DNA of 64,000 nucleotides from Erythrobacter oryzae (GTDB taxonomy: Bacteria; Pseudomonadota; Alphaproteobacteria; Sphingomonadales; Sphingomonadaceae), in contig NZ_JASCXI010000003.1 in the NCBI RefSeq assembly GCF_030271515.1, forward strand, positions 434,001 to 498,000, written 5' to 3'. Position numbers and translations under genes: made by a program. Within the stretch, counting starts at the first letter, position 1; each line of letters starts with the position of its first letter. The notes beneath the pieces were generated by a model. That model made no database searches, was not told the origin of the DNA, and saw only the letters and a list, made by a program, of their open reading frames with translations. Below, piece by piece: positions 25,035 to 35,037 of the stretch.

Positions 25035-26186
25035 ATGTGGCTCGCCGAACCCCGCAACCCCGCCGCCCCGCTTGCGGGCCTCAAGGTGGTCGAGCTCGCC
25101 CGCGTGCTCGCCGGGCCCTTCTGCGGCCAGATCCTCGCGGACCTCGGTGCCGACGTCATCAAGGTCGAGAGCCCCGAGGGTGACGGCACTCGCCTCTGGG
25201 GCCCGCCCTGGGTCGAGCGCACCGACGCCACCGGCACCGTCCACCGCGAGGCGGCCTATTACCACGCCTGCAACCGCGGGAAGCGCTCGATCATCGCCGA
25301 CTTCGCCAACCCTGATGACCTCGCCCGCGTGAAGGCCCTCGCCGCCGAGGCCGATGTCCTGATCGAGAACTTCAAGACCGGCGCACTCGCCAGGTTCGGC
25401 CTCGACTACACCTCGCTTTCCGCCGCCAACCCGGCACTTGTGTATTGCTCGATCACCGGCTTCGGCCAGACCGGCCCGCGCGCCCACGAGGCGGGATACG
25501 ACTTCGTCGCGCAGGGGATGAGCGGGCTGATGTCACTGACCGGCGAGCCTGCCGGGCACCCGGTCAAGATGGGCATCTCGATCAGCGACCTTGCCACCGG
25601 CGTCTGGGCCGCGAACGGCGTGCAGGCGGCGCTGCTGATGCGCGCGCGGACGGGGCGCGGCCAGCAGGTCGACATGAGCCTGCTCGATTGCTCGGTGGGC
25701 CTGCTCGCCAACCAGGCGACATACCTCTTCACCACCGGCCACAACCCGCCGCGGATGGGCAATGCCCACGCGCAGGTCGCGCCATACGGGGTGTTTGCGG
25801 TGAACGACGGCCACGTCATCCTCGCGCCCGCCAATGACGGGCTGTTCCACAAGCTGATGGCGGTGCTGGGGCTCGAGCATCTCGCGACCGACCCGCGCTT
25901 TGCCGCCAACGGCGACCGCACCGCCAACGCCGCCGCCCTCGACGCCGAGATCGCCGCCGCCACCGCCGGGTGGAGCAAGCAGGGCCTGCTCGACGCCTGC
26001 CATGCGGCGGGCGTCCCCGCTGGCCCGATCAACCGCTTGGACGAGGTCTTCGCCGATCCGCAGGTGGTTGCCCGCGGCATGCGCATCGAGCTGGGCGGGA
26101 TGGCAGGGGTGAGGAGCCCCTTCACCTTCTCCGATGCCGAACTGGCCCTCGACCGCCCCTCGCCGATCCACGGGGAGCACGGCTGA
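25035..26186 (+). CDS. Class III CoA-transferase (CaiB/BaiF family)
   Basis: 383 residues, typical of the family. The N-terminal GLKVVELARVLAGPFCGQIL and LGADVIKVESPEGD (residues ~17-52), the middle CNRGKRSI and GFGQTGPRAHEAGYD, and VDMSLLDCSVG (~215-225) near the usual position of the family's conserved segments are characteristic. These enzymes transfer CoA between acyl-CoA donors and free acids such as formate, carnitine or bile-acid-type substrates. The start is 4 bases after the esterase stop, so it is the last gene of the scoA operon. Specificity cannot be assigned. Confidence 0.92.
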   Translation: MWLAEPRNPAAPLAGLKVVELARVLAGPFCGQILADLGADVIKVESPEGDGTRLWGPPWVERTDATGTVHREAAYYHACNRGKRSIIADFANPDDLARVKALAAEADVLIENFKTGALARFGLDYTSLSAANPALVYCSITGFGQTGPRAHEAGYDFVAQGMSGLMSLTGEPAGHPVKMGISISDLATGVWAANGVQAALLMRARTGRGQQVDMSLLDCSVGLLANQATYLFTTGHNPPRMGNAHAQVAPYGVFAVNDGHVILAPANDGLFHKLMAVLGLEHLATDPRFAANGDRTANAAALDAEIAAATAGWSKQGLLDACHAAGVPAGPINRLDEVFADPQVVARGMRIELGGMAGVRSPFTFSDAELALDRPSPIHGEHG

Positions 26187-26305
26187 GCGCCCCCGGCTGT
26201 TGGAGACACATGAGACACTGTCCTGGGGCGAAAAAGTGGCCCCCTGCGCGGCCCCCGAAAGACTGACATGAAAGGGGCGCAAAGCAGGTCATCCCCGCAA
26301 AGCTG

Positions 26306-27511
26306 TCACTTTTCAGGCGTGTAGGAAAGCCCCCGCGAGAGCCGCCGCCACAGCCGCTCGAACGGCCCCTGTCCTACTTTCGCGACCCACAAGGGCGACC
26401 ACGCCAGCATCGCCGCGACCGGCACCAGCCCCAGCACGATAGCCTGCCAGCGCGTCACCTCGCCGAACAGGCCGAGGCCCCAAGACGCGAAGATCGCCGA
26501 CAGGATCACGCTCGTCATCAGGTAGTTGGTCAGCGACAGGCGCCCGGCGCTCGCCAGCCGCGCCGTTGCCGCGCCGCTCCCGCCGAGGAAGGCCATCGCC
26601 AGCGCGGCGTAACTCACCGCCAGCGTCATGTCGAAGGGGGCCGAGAGCAGCAGCGCCACCGGGCCGACGAGGGCGGCGGGAAAGCCCGTGCTCACCAGCA
26701 CGCCCGCCAGCGCCAGCAGCCCCGGCAGCGCCACCAGCGCCGCGAGCCCCGCGATGCGCTGCAGGCGGAAGGTGCGCCACTCGCCCTTCAGCATCCCGCC
26801 GCGCCACAGCCCCATGCCCAGCGCGATCGCCGAGAGGTTGAGCGGCAGCGCGGCGACAAGCGTCGTCATCTGCGCCGGGATGCCGAGCGTGCGGCGCAGC
26901 ACCCGCTCGGAGAAGGCCTCGCGCCCCTGTTCAAGCAGCGCGGCCATCACCGCCGGATCGCGCCCGAACTGGCGCTCGGCCCAGAGCAGCATCTCCGATC
27001 CGTGGCGCTCCTGCGCCCAGGCGGCGACGGCTGGCCCGAACATCGCCATGCCGAGGAAGACGTGCACGCCCAGCAGCCCCAGCGACACGGTCACCAGCGC
27101 GCGCGCCGAAAGCCCCGCGAGCAGCGGCAGGAACAGCCCCGCCAGCGCATAGGCGCGCAGCACGTCGTTGCTGGCGAGGAGGGTCGCATGGACGAGGCCG
27201 ATCGCGAAAAGCCCGATCATGCGGGCATAATGCGCGCGCCACGGGGCGGCGCCCGCCCGCTCGATCAGGATTAGGCACCCCGCGCCGAACAGCATCGCGA
27301 AGAGCGTGCGGAACTTGTCCTCGACGAAGACGAAACTCGCCAGCCACACCCAGTAATCGGGCGGACTGGTGCTGCCGAAGCTCAGGGGGTTGTAGTAGGC
27401 CGGCCCCGGCATGGCGAAGGCCATGGCGTTCATGCCGACGATGCCGATGACGGCAATGCCCCTGAGCGCGTCGAGCGCGAGGATGCGGTCGGGGGCGGGG
27501 GGCGCGGTCAC
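26306..27511 (-). CDS. DUF418 (YeiB-like) membrane protein
   Basis: 401 residues with about ten hydrophobic segments. The N-terminus (RILALDALRGIAVIGIVGMN) and the C-terminal GRLSLTNYLMTSVILS with the last-part GPFERLWRRLSRG are hallmarks of DUF418/YeiB proteins, relatives of the acyltransferase-3 superfamily of inner-membrane proteins whose function is not settled. The final ~160 residues correspond to the DUF418 domain proper. Not in an obvious operon: a palindromic repeat separates it from metK. Confidence 0.88.
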   Translation of the reverse strand: MTAPPAPDRILALDALRGIAVIGIVGMNAMAFAMPGPAYYNPLSFGSTSPPDYWVWLASFVFVEDKFRTLFAMLFGAGCLILIERAGAAPWRAHYARMIGLFAIGLVHATLLASNDVLRAYALAGLFLPLLAGLSARALVTVSLGLLGVHVFLGMAMFGPAVAAWAQERHGSEMLLWAERQFGRDPAVMAALLEQGREAFSERVLRRTLGIPAQMTTLVAALPLNLSAIALGMGLWRGGMLKGEWRTFRLQRIAGLAALVALPGLLALAGVLVSTGFPAALVGPVALLLSAPFDMTLAVSYAALAMAFLGGSGAATARLASAGRLSLTNYLMTSVILSAIFASWGLGLFGEVTRWQAIVLGLVPVAAMLAWSPLWVAKVGQGPFERLWRRLSRGLSYTPEK

Positions 27512-27570
27512 GGGGCGATAGGTAGCCTATCTGCCGCTTTATCGTAGAGGATTTCTTGAGGTTGGCGCGG

Positions 27571-27658
27571 GCCCACCCCTAACCCCTCCCGCAAGCGGGA
27601 GGGGGACTGGTTGGCGCTGTTTCTCCCCTCCCGCTTGCGGGAGGGGCAGGGGGTGGGC
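27571..27658. repeat. Inverted pair of CCCTCCCGC-type palindromic repeats
   Basis: Two near-identical ~34-base units face each other: 27571-27604 and 27624-27658 (reverse). Each begins GCCCACCCC and ends in a perfect palindrome CCTCCCGC-AA-GCGGGAGG. As a pair they can form one long cruciform or two separate hairpins. Intergenic palindromes of this composition are common in sphingomonad genomes (recollection). Lies between DUF418 and metK, both on the minus strand, downstream of the metK stop. Confidence 0.7.
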
Positions 27659-27671
27659 ACGAGCCGGGCGC

Positions 27672-28883
27672 TTAGCCCAGCGCAGCCTTCAGATCATCGA
27701 CCAGGTCGAGGCGCTCCCACGGGAAGAAGTCGCCTTCCGCGGTGCGGCCGAAGTGGCCGTAGGCGGCGGTCGGCTGGTAGATCGGCTTGTTGAGGCCAAG
27801 GTGCGTGCGGATCGCGCGCGGGGTCAGGCCGCCGAGCTTGGCGATGCCGAGGATCGCCTGTTCGATCTTGTCGTCGCCGACGGTGCCGGTCTCATGCGTG
27901 TCGACGTAGAGCGACAGCGGCTTCGACACGCCGATCGCATAGGCGATCTGGATCGTGCAGCGCGTGGCGAGGCCTGCGGCGACCACGTTCTTGGCGAGGT
28001 AGCGGGTGATGTAGGCGGCCGAGCGGTCGACCTTGGTCGGGTCCTTGCCGCTGAACGCGCCGCCGCCATGCGGGGCCGCGCCGCCATAGGTGTCGACGAT
28101 GATCTTGCGCCCCGTAAGGCCCGCGTCGCCATCCGGGCCGCCGATTTCGAAGCTGCCGGTGGGGTTGATGAAGTACTCGGTCTCGCGGAGGAGAACCGGC
28201 GGGATCACGTCGGCGATCACGCCCTTCACATAGGCTTCGAGCTCGGCCTGCTTGGCCGGATCGTTCTCGTCATAGCCCGGCGCGTGCTGGGTCGAGACCA
28301 CCACCGCGGTCGCGGCCACCGGGAGCGAGCCTTCGTAGCGCAGGGTCACCTGGCTCTTGGCATCGGGCTCGAGGAAGGGGGCGACGCCCGAGTGACGGTC
28401 GGCGGCCATGCGCTCGAGGATCTTGTGGCTGTAGTAGAGCGTCGCGGGCATCAGGCCCGGGGTCTCGTCGGTCGCGTAGCCGAACATGATGCCCTGGTCG
28501 CCCGCGCCTTCATCCTTGTTCTCGCCCGCGTCCACGCCTTGCGCGATGTGCGCCGACTGGCCGTGCAGACGGTTGATGAATTCGAGCTTCTCCCAGTGGA
28601 AGCCGTCCTGTTCGTAGCCGATGCGCTTCACGGTCGCGCGGACAGTCTTTTCGATCTCTTCCTGCGCGCCCGGGGCCCATTCGCCGTTTTCGAAAACGCC
28701 CTTGCAGCGGATTTCCCCCGCCAGCACGACCAGCTGGGTGGTGGTCAGGGTTTCGCAGGCGATGCGCGCTTCGGGGTCCTTCGAGAGGAAAAGGTCGACG
28801 ATCGCGTCCGAAATCTGGTCGGCGACCTTGTCGGGGTGGCCTTCGGAAACGCTTTCGGAGGTGAACAGGTAGTTGGTGCGCAT
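27672..28883 (-). CDS. metK: S-adenosylmethionine synthetase
   Basis: 403 residues; family length about 380-410. [19 protein letters not shown] at the start holds the catalytic His and ATP-contacting residues, [10 protein letters not shown] (~130-140) is the central signature and [19 protein letters not shown] carries the phosphate-binding glycines and lysine. It makes AdoMet from Met and ATP. The start ATG at 28883 is preceded by a palindromic operator (28933-28960), so methionine/SAH-type control is likely. Downstream of lnt in the same direction, about 100 bases away. Confidence 0.98.
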   Translation of the reverse strand: MRTNYLFTSESVSEGHPDKVADQISDAIVDLFLSKDPEARIACETLTTTQLVVLAGEIRCKGVFENGEWAPGAQEEIEKTVRATVKRIGYEQDGFHWEKLEFINRLHGQSAHIAQGVDAGENKDEGAGDQGIMFGYATDETPGLMPATLYYSHKILERMAADRHSGVAPFLEPDAKSQVTLRYEGSLPVAATAVVVSTQHAPGYDENDPAKQAELEAYVKGVIADVIPPVLLRETEYFINPTGSFEIGGPDGDAGLTGRKIIVDTYGGAAPHGGGAFSGKDPTKVDRSAAYITRYLAKNVVAAGLATRCTIQIAYAIGVSKPLSLYVDTHETGTVGDDKIEQAILGIAKLGGLTPRAIRTHLGLNKPIYQPTAAYGHFGRTAEGDFFPWERLDLVDDLKAALG

Positions 28884-28932
28884 GGGTTCCCCCGGGGGCT
28901 GGAATGGGCGTGTCGGGAGCGGGAGTAGGGCA

Positions 28933-28960
28933 CCTTATAGAGATATAAGGAAACCTTTAT
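28933..28960 (-). promoter_or_regulatory. Overlapping palindromic operator upstream of metK
   Basis: Two inverted repeats share an arm: CCTTATA-GAGA-TATAAGG (28933-28950, perfect) and TATAAGG-AAA-CCTTTAT (28944-28960). The second, read as ATAAGGAAACCTTTAT, agrees with an ATAAAGATATCTTTAT-type palindrome at 13 of 16 bases. From memory that is the kind of site used by SahR (ArsR-family SAH-responsive repressor) in front of methionine-cycle genes. It lies 50-77 bases before the metK start, in the lnt-metK gap. Regulator identity is inference. Confidence 0.5.
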
Positions 28961-28983
28961 GTCTCGCCTTGTTGCAGACCGCC

Positions 28984-30612
28984 CTAGCCGCGCGCGCGGA
29001 CTTGCGCAAGCACTCTCGGAAGCGCGAGGCCGAGCGCGAGGAAGACCGCCGCCCATGCCAGCGTCAGGGCATGGCCCCACTGCGCAAACAGCGTCGGCGG
29101 CTTGGCCTTGGGGACGAAGCCGTCGAGCTTGTCGGCCTTGCCCATGCCGATGTGCTCGCGCACCACGCCGTTCGCGTCGATCACCGCGCTGATCCCCGTG
29201 GTGGTGGAGCGCAGCACCGGCAGCCCCTCCTCGATCGCCCGCATCCGCGCCTGCGCGAGGTGCTGCGGCGGGCCCCAGGTGCCGAACCAGCCGTCGTTCG
29301 AGGGGTTGAAGATGTAGTCGGGGCGATTCGCGCGGGACGCGACGTGGCCGGAGAAGACGATCTCGTAGCAGATCATCACCCCCGCCTTGCCGTATGGGCC
29401 GAGGTCCAATGTGCGCGGGCCGGGGCCGGGGAGGTAGTCGATGCTCCCCGCCACCAGCCGCGACAGGCCGAGCGGTTCGAGGATCGGGCGCATCGGCAGA
29501 TATTCGCCATAGGGCACCAGATGCGCCTTGTCGTAGCCGCCGCGGATCCGCCCCGAGCCGTCGAGCGCCATCACCGAATTGCGTGCGCTCACCGCGCCGG
29601 GGCGGCCCTTGTTGGGGCCGTCGGGAAGCGTGCCGATGTTGAGGTTGACCACCCCCGTCAGCAGCATCGCCTGCGGCCCGATCACCCGCCCGATGCGGCG
29701 GCGGGCGTAGTCGGGATCGCCATTGGCGGTCATCGCGTAGTAGTAGCGTTCCGGGTAGCCGTCCTCGAGATAGTCAGGCACGCCGCTCTCGGGCCAGAGG
29801 ACGATGCGCGGTTCGGCGGTGCCTTTGCCGGTGAGGCGAGCGAGACGCTCGAACTGCTCCTCGAACTTGGAGGCATCGTTGATCTCGGACTGCGGAATAT
29901 AGGGCTGGACGAGGGTGTAGCGGAGTGTGGAAACCGTCTTAGAGGGGAAGGGCACGTGCATCAGCGCCACGAAGATCAGGCCCGTTGCGACATTCTTGAG
30001 CCAGCCCCGCTGCCGGATTGTTCTGACCAACCCTGAGCCCAGGATGATGGTGAGACCCGAGAACGCGTATGTCCCCATCAACGGGAGTACCGCCGTTGCG
30101 CCCAGCGCGTTCCACTCGCCCACCAGCATCAGCCCGAGCGGCGGCCACGGGTAGCCCGTGAACACCCAGCCGCGCAGCCACTCGGTGACGATCCACGCTC
30201 CGGCCAGCACCAACTCGAAGGTCCAAACCGGCCGCTTCCTCGCCAGCAAATGCGCCGCCAGCGCCGCCAGCATCGGGTAGACCGCGAGGTAGAGGCACAA
30301 GAGCGGCACCGCCGCCCAGCCCAGCACCTCGGGCATCTTGGCCTGATGGGTGAAGGCGGTCGCGATCCAGTTATTGGCGAGCGTCAGGTGCGCCCAGCCG
30401 AACAGCCAGCCGCGCGCCGCGACCTGCTTCCAGTTTTCGGCGGAGTAAATCAGCCACACGAACCCCGCCAGCGCGGCGAGGCCCAGCGGCCAGAGGTGGA
30501 GCGGCGGGTAGGCGCAGGCCGTGATCAGCCCCAGCGCGATCGCCGTCAGCGCCGGAAAGCGCTGCACCAGCGCGGGCACCTTGGCCGCAGCGGCCGCCAG
30601 CCGCTCAAGCAT
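28984..30612 (-). CDS. lnt: Apolipoprotein N-acyltransferase
   Basis: 542 residues. Six or seven hydrophobic N-terminal segments (to ~residue 215) are followed by a nitrilase-fold periplasmic domain with the catalytic triad Glu275 (WPESG), Lys362 (YDKAHLVPYGEY) and Cys415 (MICYE). It completes lipoprotein maturation by N-acylating the modified cysteine in the inner membrane. The essential residues are intact. Gene order DUF4167-lnt-metK on the minus strand; start 30612 lies five bases after the DUF4167 stop region, suggesting one transcript. Confidence 0.96.
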   Translation of the reverse strand: MLERLAAAAAKVPALVQRFPALTAIALGLITACAYPPLHLWPLGLAALAGFVWLIYSAENWKQVAARGWLFGWAHLTLANNWIATAFTHQAKMPEVLGWAAVPLLCLYLAVYPMLAALAAHLLARKRPVWTFELVLAGAWIVTEWLRGWVFTGYPWPPLGLMLVGEWNALGATAVLPLMGTYAFSGLTIILGSGLVRTIRQRGWLKNVATGLIFVALMHVPFPSKTVSTLRYTLVQPYIPQSEINDASKFEEQFERLARLTGKGTAEPRIVLWPESGVPDYLEDGYPERYYYAMTANGDPDYARRRIGRVIGPQAMLLTGVVNLNIGTLPDGPNKGRPGAVSARNSVMALDGSGRIRGGYDKAHLVPYGEYLPMRPILEPLGLSRLVAGSIDYLPGPGPRTLDLGPYGKAGVMICYEIVFSGHVASRANRPDYIFNPSNDGWFGTWGPPQHLAQARMRAIEEGLPVLRSTTTGISAVIDANGVVREHIGMGKADKLDGFVPKAKPPTLFAQWGHALTLAWAAVFLALGLALPRVLAQVRARG

Positions 30613-30617
30613 GGCGC

Positions 30618-31388
30618 TTACTCGACGGTCTCGAGCGTGCCGCTATCGCCGCCCGCATCGTCCCCACGGATCGAGGGCGGGAGGATCGAGCTGTCGATGC
30701 CGCGCTGCTCGCCGTCATCGGCGCTCTTGCGGGGCTTGCGGGTGCGTGCGGGCTTGTCGGCACGCTCGGGCGCGCGTTCGCCGCGCTCGGGGCGATCACC
30801 CCGCTCGGCGCGCTGCTCCCCGCGCTCCGGACGACCGCCGTCGCGATTGCCGTCGCGATTGCCGTCCTTCTGCTTGCGCTGCTGCTGCTGGCGACGCTGG
30901 CCGCGCGGGCGGTCATCGCCGCGATCATCCGAGCGGTCGTCCTGACGGTCATCGGCAAGGAAGCTCTCGCCCTCCTGCCCGGGCTCGCCTTCGCTGACAT
31001 CGGCATCGCCGCTCGGCTGCGCCTGCTCGTAGACCGAGCGCGTCGGCATGTCGTTGCGACGGCCGAAGTCGAAATCGTCCTCGAAATCGTCACCGGAATC
31101 GCGCTCGTCCTGACGGCGCTGGCCGCCGCCGTTCCCGCCGCGCTGTTCGTCCTGACGCGCCTTGTTGTCGGCGATCACGCGGAAATAGTGGTCCGCGAAC
31201 TGGAGGTAGTACTCCATCTGCACGCGGTCGCCATTGTGCTGGGCGTCCTGCGCGAGCTTCTTGTACTTGTCGAGCATCTGCGGGGCATTGCCGCGCGCCC
31301 GGCTGTCGATGCGGTTGAGCTGCGCGCCGCCTCCGCCCTGGTTGCGGTTGCCGCGTCCGCGACGCCGGTTATTGCGATTGTTATTCAA
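30618..31388 (-). CDS. DUF4167 domain protein
   Basis: 256 residues. The N-terminal ~90 residues (NNRRRGRGNRNQG, then RIDSRARGNAPQMLDKYKKLAQDA and YYLQFADHYFRV) are the DUF4167 domain, widespread in alphaproteobacteria. The rest is extremely hydrophilic: Arg, Asp, Gln and Gly-rich repeats (DDRSDDRGDDR, RPERGERAPERAD) that look disordered, as in RNA-associated proteins. Function is not established; the basic/acidic repeats and location next to translation genes hint at an RNA role (inference). A 263-base gap separates it from prmC; I saw no gene there. Confidence 0.88.
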   Translation of the reverse strand: MNNNRNNRRRGRGNRNQGGGGAQLNRIDSRARGNAPQMLDKYKKLAQDAQHNGDRVQMEYYLQFADHYFRVIADNKARQDEQRGGNGGGQRRQDERDSGDDFEDDFDFGRRNDMPTRSVYEQAQPSGDADVSEGEPGQEGESFLADDRQDDRSDDRGDDRPRGQRRQQQQRKQKDGNRDGNRDGGRPERGEQRAERGDRPERGERAPERADKPARTRKPRKSADDGEQRGIDSSILPPSIRGDDAGGDSGTLETVE

Positions 31389-31651
31389 GGAAAACGTTCC
31401 TTAACAGCGACCTGGCGCGAGATTTAAAACTGTTCGCGCGGTCAACAGACCCCTTGCCCTTGCGCCACGCCGGAACATGCCGAAGCGTGCCGCGTGCTCC
31501 GCGCTGGATGCTGCCGGGGGCGAGCCCACACGGCGGTATCAGCTGAGTTCAGGAGCTTGGCCCAGCGGTTTGCGCCCTTCGCAATCCATCCGGCCTGCCT
31601 GTGACGTAGCGATGCGAAACCGGTTTGCCAAGCCCTGCTCGCGCAATTCTG

Positions 31652-32473
31652 TTACGAGAGCAGCAAGGCCCGCGCACGTCCCGCAAGGTCGCGGCGGAGC
31701 GCTGTGGCGAATCCCGAAGCGGCAGCGAGGGCCCCCACGGCCTCGGCCTGATTCGCCCCGATTTCCAGCACCGCGAGCGCTTGGGGGTTCATCAGCGCGC
31801 GCAATTGCGGGATCAGCACGCGGTAATCGTCGAGCCCCTCGGGCCCGGCGAAGAGGGCGGTGGCGGGTTCGAAATCGCGCACCTGCGGGTCGAGCGCGGC
31901 ATCGCTCTCCACATAGGGCGGGTTGCACAGGATCAGGTCGAAGGTGCCGAGATCGTCGGCCCAGCCGGGCGCGAGCCAGTCGCCCTCGCGGAACATCGCT
32001 TGCGGGCGCAGGCCCAGTTGCTCGGCATTCCGCACCGCCACCGCGACGGCTTCCGGCGAGCGGTCGATGCCCACCCCATGCGCCTGCCGCAGATAGGCCA
32101 GCACCGCGAGCAGCAGCGCCCCCGATCCGGTGCCGAGATCGAGCACGCGGCCCGCATCTGGCTTCGCCTCGAGCGCGGCCGCGACCAGCGTCTCGCTGTC
32201 GCCGCGCGGGATCAGGGTGGCCGGGGTGACGATAAAGGGCAGGCCGTAGAACTCCTGCCGCCCGGTGATGTAGGCGACCGGCTCGTGGCCCGCACGGCGC
32301 TCGACCAGCGCGGCGAAACCCGGCGGGGAGGGGTCGCGCATGTGGCGCAGCAGCAGCTCGGAACGGGTCACGCCGAAGAGGTGCGCCATCAGCAGCTCGG
32401 CATCGAGCCGCGCGGTATCGCTCTCGGGCGCGAGGGCCTCGGCAGCGGCGCGGATGGCCTCGCCGACGGTCAC
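31652..32473 (-). CDS. prmC: Release factor glutamine methyltransferase
   Basis: 273 residues. An N-terminal helical substrate-recognition domain (~1-75) is followed by a class I methyltransferase fold with AdoMet motif [14 protein letters not shown] (~115-130) and the diagnostic NPPYVES (~186-192) that places the glutamine amide. It methylates the GGQ glutamine of release factors. The gene overlaps prfA by four bases (32470-32473), the classical coupling of methyltransferase to its substrate. Confidence 0.95.
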   Translation of the reverse strand: MTVGEAIRAAAEALAPESDTARLDAELLMAHLFGVTRSELLLRHMRDPSPPGFAALVERRAGHEPVAYITGRQEFYGLPFIVTPATLIPRGDSETLVAAALEAKPDAGRVLDLGTGSGALLLAVLAYLRQAHGVGIDRSPEAVAVAVRNAEQLGLRPQAMFREGDWLAPGWADDLGTFDLILCNPPYVESDAALDPQVRDFEPATALFAGPEGLDDYRVLIPQLRALMNPQALAVLEIGANQAEAVGALAAASGFATALRRDLAGRARALLLS

Positions 32474-33537
32474 TCGCTGAGCGCCGCCAGCCGCTTGCCC
32501 TCGTCCTCGGCGATCAGCGCGTCGACCAGCTCGGCCAGCCCCGGCCCGGCGAGCACTTCCTCGAGCTTGTGCAGCGTCAGCCCGATGCGGTGATCGGTGA
32601 CGCGGCCCTGGGGGAAGTTATAGGTGCGGATGCGCTCGGAGCGGTCGCCGCTGCCGACCATCGCCTTGCGCGCCTCGGCCTCGGCCCCCTGGGTGGCTTC
32701 GCGCTGGGCGTCGTAGAGCCGCGTGCGCAGCACCTGCATCGCCTTTTCCTTGTTCTTGTGCTGGCTGCGCCCATCCTGGCAGGTCACCACGGTGCCGGTG
32801 GGCAAGTGGGTGATGCGCACCGCCGAATCGGTGGTGTTGACGTGCTGGCCGCCTGCGCCGGACGCGCGGTAGACGTCGATCTTGAGGTCCTTGTCCTCGA
32901 TCTGGATGTCGACCTCGTCGGGCTCCGCCAGCACCGCGACGGTCGCCGCCGAGGTGTGGATACGCCCGCCGCTCTCGGTCACGGGCACGCGCTGGACGCG
33001 GTGGACGCCGCTCTCGAACTTGAGCTTGGCGAAGACGCCCGTGCCGGTGACATTGGCGATCACTTCCTTGTAGCCGCCGATGTCGGAGGCGGCGATGCTG
33101 ACGGGCTCGACGCGCCAGCCCTGCTCGGCGGCGTATTTCTCGTACATCCGGTAGAGATCGGCGGCGAAGAGCGCGGCTTCATCGCCCCCGGTGCCGGCGC
33201 GGATTTCGAGCATGGCGGGCTTGGAGTCGGCGGAGTCGCGCGGCAGCAGCGCGATGGCGAGGCGGCGCTCGAGATCGGGGAGGGTAGATTTGAGGTGGGC
33301 CAGCTCCTCCTCGGCCATCGCCTTCATCTCGGGGTCGGCGAGCATCTCGGTCAGCCCCGCCATCTCCTCGCGCGCGGACTTCACCTCGGCGGCGATCTTC
33401 GCCACGGGTTCGAGTTCCGCATAGTCGCGCGAGGCGCGCACGAAAGCCTCGCCCTCGAGCGTGCCGGACGCCATGCGCGCTTCCAGCTCCGCAAAGCGGT
33501 GCGCGATCTGGTCGAGGCGTTCGGGGGGGATTTGCAT
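32470..33537 (-). CDS. prfA: Peptide chain release factor 1
   Basis: 355 residues. RF1-type stop recognition is shown by the PVT tripeptide ([17 protein letters not shown], ~188), which reads UAA/UAG; the catalytic GGQ sits in [17 protein letters not shown] (~235). [12 protein letters not shown] is another family signature. Upstream (minus strand) lies hisS after a palindromic repeat; downstream is prmC with a four-base overlap. Confidence 0.97.
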   Translation of the reverse strand: MQIPPERLDQIAHRFAELEARMASGTLEGEAFVRASRDYAELEPVAKIAAEVKSAREEMAGLTEMLADPEMKAMAEEELAHLKSTLPDLERRLAIALLPRDSADSKPAMLEIRAGTGGDEAALFAADLYRMYEKYAAEQGWRVEPVSIAASDIGGYKEVIANVTGTGVFAKLKFESGVHRVQRVPVTESGGRIHTSAATVAVLAEPDEVDIQIEDKDLKIDVYRASGAGGQHVNTTDSAVRITHLPTGTVVTCQDGRSQHKNKEKAMQVLRTRLYDAQREATQGAEAEARKAMVGSGDRSERIRTYNFPQGRVTDHRIGLTLHKLEEVLAGPGLAELVDALIAEDEGKRLAALSE

Positions 33538-33553
33538 GGGGTTCTTCTCTTAC

Positions 33554-33668
33554 TCGTCATGCTGAACTCGTTTCAGCATCCATTTCGCAGCTTCGGGCCG
33601 CGGTGTGAGCGGCGCGATGGACCCTGGAAGCGCAGCTGTCCGAAGGACAACCGAGTTCAGGTTGACGA
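33554..33668. repeat. 115-bp intergenic repeat with imperfect inverted ends
   Basis: Ends match as inverted repeats in 15 of 17 bases: TCGTCATGCTGAACTCG (33554-33570) and CGAGTTCAGGTTGACGA (33652-33668). The left end also holds a hairpin TGCTGAA-CTCGT-TTCAGCA. From memory, units beginning TCGTCATGCTGAAC... are widely scattered in sphingomonad chromosomes. It separates hisS from prfA. Confidence 0.6.
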
Positions 33669-33674
33669 GGGGGG

Positions 33675-34910
33675 CTAACGGTAGGCGCCGAGCACGCCCA
33701 GAACGTCGGCTTCGGGATTGTCGGTGGTGATGCCGCGACCCATTTCCGCTCGGAGCGACAGGATAACATCGGCCCCGCGCTTTACTGCCTTGTCGTAACG
33801 CTTGCGCGGCGATCCCGAGGCGACCAGCTCAGCCGTAAAGCCTGCCCTGCGAACATCGCCAATCAGGCCGATCGCCTCGCCAACGCGCGCATCGTCTTCG
33901 ACCACGATGATAAGGTCGGCAGGCTCCTCCTCCCGCGCCCCCACCAGCATCGCCAGCCGCTCGATCCCCGCGGCCCAGCCGACCGCAGGCGTCGGCGCGC
34001 CGCCGAGGCTTTCCATCAGCCCGTCATAACGCCCGCCGCCGAGCACCGTGCTCTGCGAGCCCAGCGCCGCTGCCGAAGCACTCCCCTCGTCGGGGATGAA
34101 CTCGAAGGCCGTGTGACGGTAGTAGTCGAGCCCGCGCACGAGGCTCTCGGCGCGCACCCACTTCACGCCTGCCGCATCCAGCCCCGATGTCACCGCCGCG
34201 AAGAAGGCCGAAGCCTCCTCCGACAGAAACGCGTCGATCTTGGGCGCGTCAGCCAGAAACGGCTTGTCCCGCGGGTCCTTCGAATCGAGGATCCGCAGCG
34301 GGTTCTTCTCCAGCCGCTCCTGCGATTCCTCGGAGAGCTCGCCCTTCACCGCGCGGAAATAGTCGATCAGCGCCGCCCGCCACGCTTCGCGGCTCGCGCC
34401 GTCGCCGAGCGTGTTGAGGTGCAGGGTGACGTCGTGGATGCCCAGTTCCTTCAACAGCTGGTCCGCTATCGCCAGAAGCTCGACATCGGCCTGCGGTTCG
34501 CCCGCGCCGATTACCTCGGCGTCGATCTGGTGGAACTGGCGGTAGCGGCCCTTCTGCGGGCGCTCGTAGCGGAACAAGGGCCCGTGCGTCGCAACCTTCA
34601 GCGGCGCATGTTGCTGCCAGCCGTTGGTGAGGAAGGCGCGCGCGATCCCGGCGGTGAACTCGGGGCGCAGGGTCAGGCTCTCGCCGCCGCGGTCGTCGAA
34701 GGAATACATCTCCTTGGATACCACGTCGGTGGTCTCGCCCAAGGAGCGCGCGAAGACCTCGGTCTTCTCGAACACCGGCATTTCCACCCGGCGGAAGCGA
34801 TACAAGCGGCGCACGCGCTCGAAGGTCTCGACCACGAAGGCGAAGGCCTCGGCGTCCGCGCCGAAGATGTCCTGGGTGCCGCGGATGGCTTGCGGGGTCT
34901 TCTTGCTCAT
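33675..34910 (-). CDS. hisS: Histidyl-tRNA synthetase
   Basis: 411 residues from the ATG at 34910; the frame upstream is not conserved-looking. Class II motifs are present: [10 protein letters not shown] near the start, motif 2 [15 protein letters not shown] and [13 protein letters not shown], and the HisRS signatures [15 protein letters not shown] (~250-265) and GGGRYDGL (~289-296). The C-terminal ~90 residues form the anticodon-binding domain. It charges tRNA-His. Head of the hisS-prfA-prmC run; the divergent gene is ppa. Confidence 0.97.
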   Translation of the reverse strand: MSKKTPQAIRGTQDIFGADAEAFAFVVETFERVRRLYRFRRVEMPVFEKTEVFARSLGETTDVVSKEMYSFDDRGGESLTLRPEFTAGIARAFLTNGWQQHAPLKVATHGPLFRYERPQKGRYRQFHQIDAEVIGAGEPQADVELLAIADQLLKELGIHDVTLHLNTLGDGASREAWRAALIDYFRAVKGELSEESQERLEKNPLRILDSKDPRDKPFLADAPKIDAFLSEEASAFFAAVTSGLDAAGVKWVRAESLVRGLDYYRHTAFEFIPDEGSASAAALGSQSTVLGGGRYDGLMESLGGAPTPAVGWAAGIERLAMLVGAREEEPADLIIVVEDDARVGEAIGLIGDVRRAGFTAELVASGSPRKRYDKAVKRGADVILSLRAEMGRGITTDNPEADVLGVLGAYR

Positions 34911-35037
34911 GGGGGCGCGGATTAGGCCCACGCGGCCCCTTTCGCAATCCTGCGGCACGCATTAAGGGGGCGCGTCGCAGTTCCCACCTCTCTGCCGCAA
35001 GCGAAGACGCGCGGCATCCAGCCAGAAGAGAAAATCC

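Noticed and set aside
31389..31651. Possible gene in the DUF4167-prmC gap
   Set aside because: The open frames here lack ribosome sites and continue as antisense of prmC; only the DUF4167 promoter region is expected.
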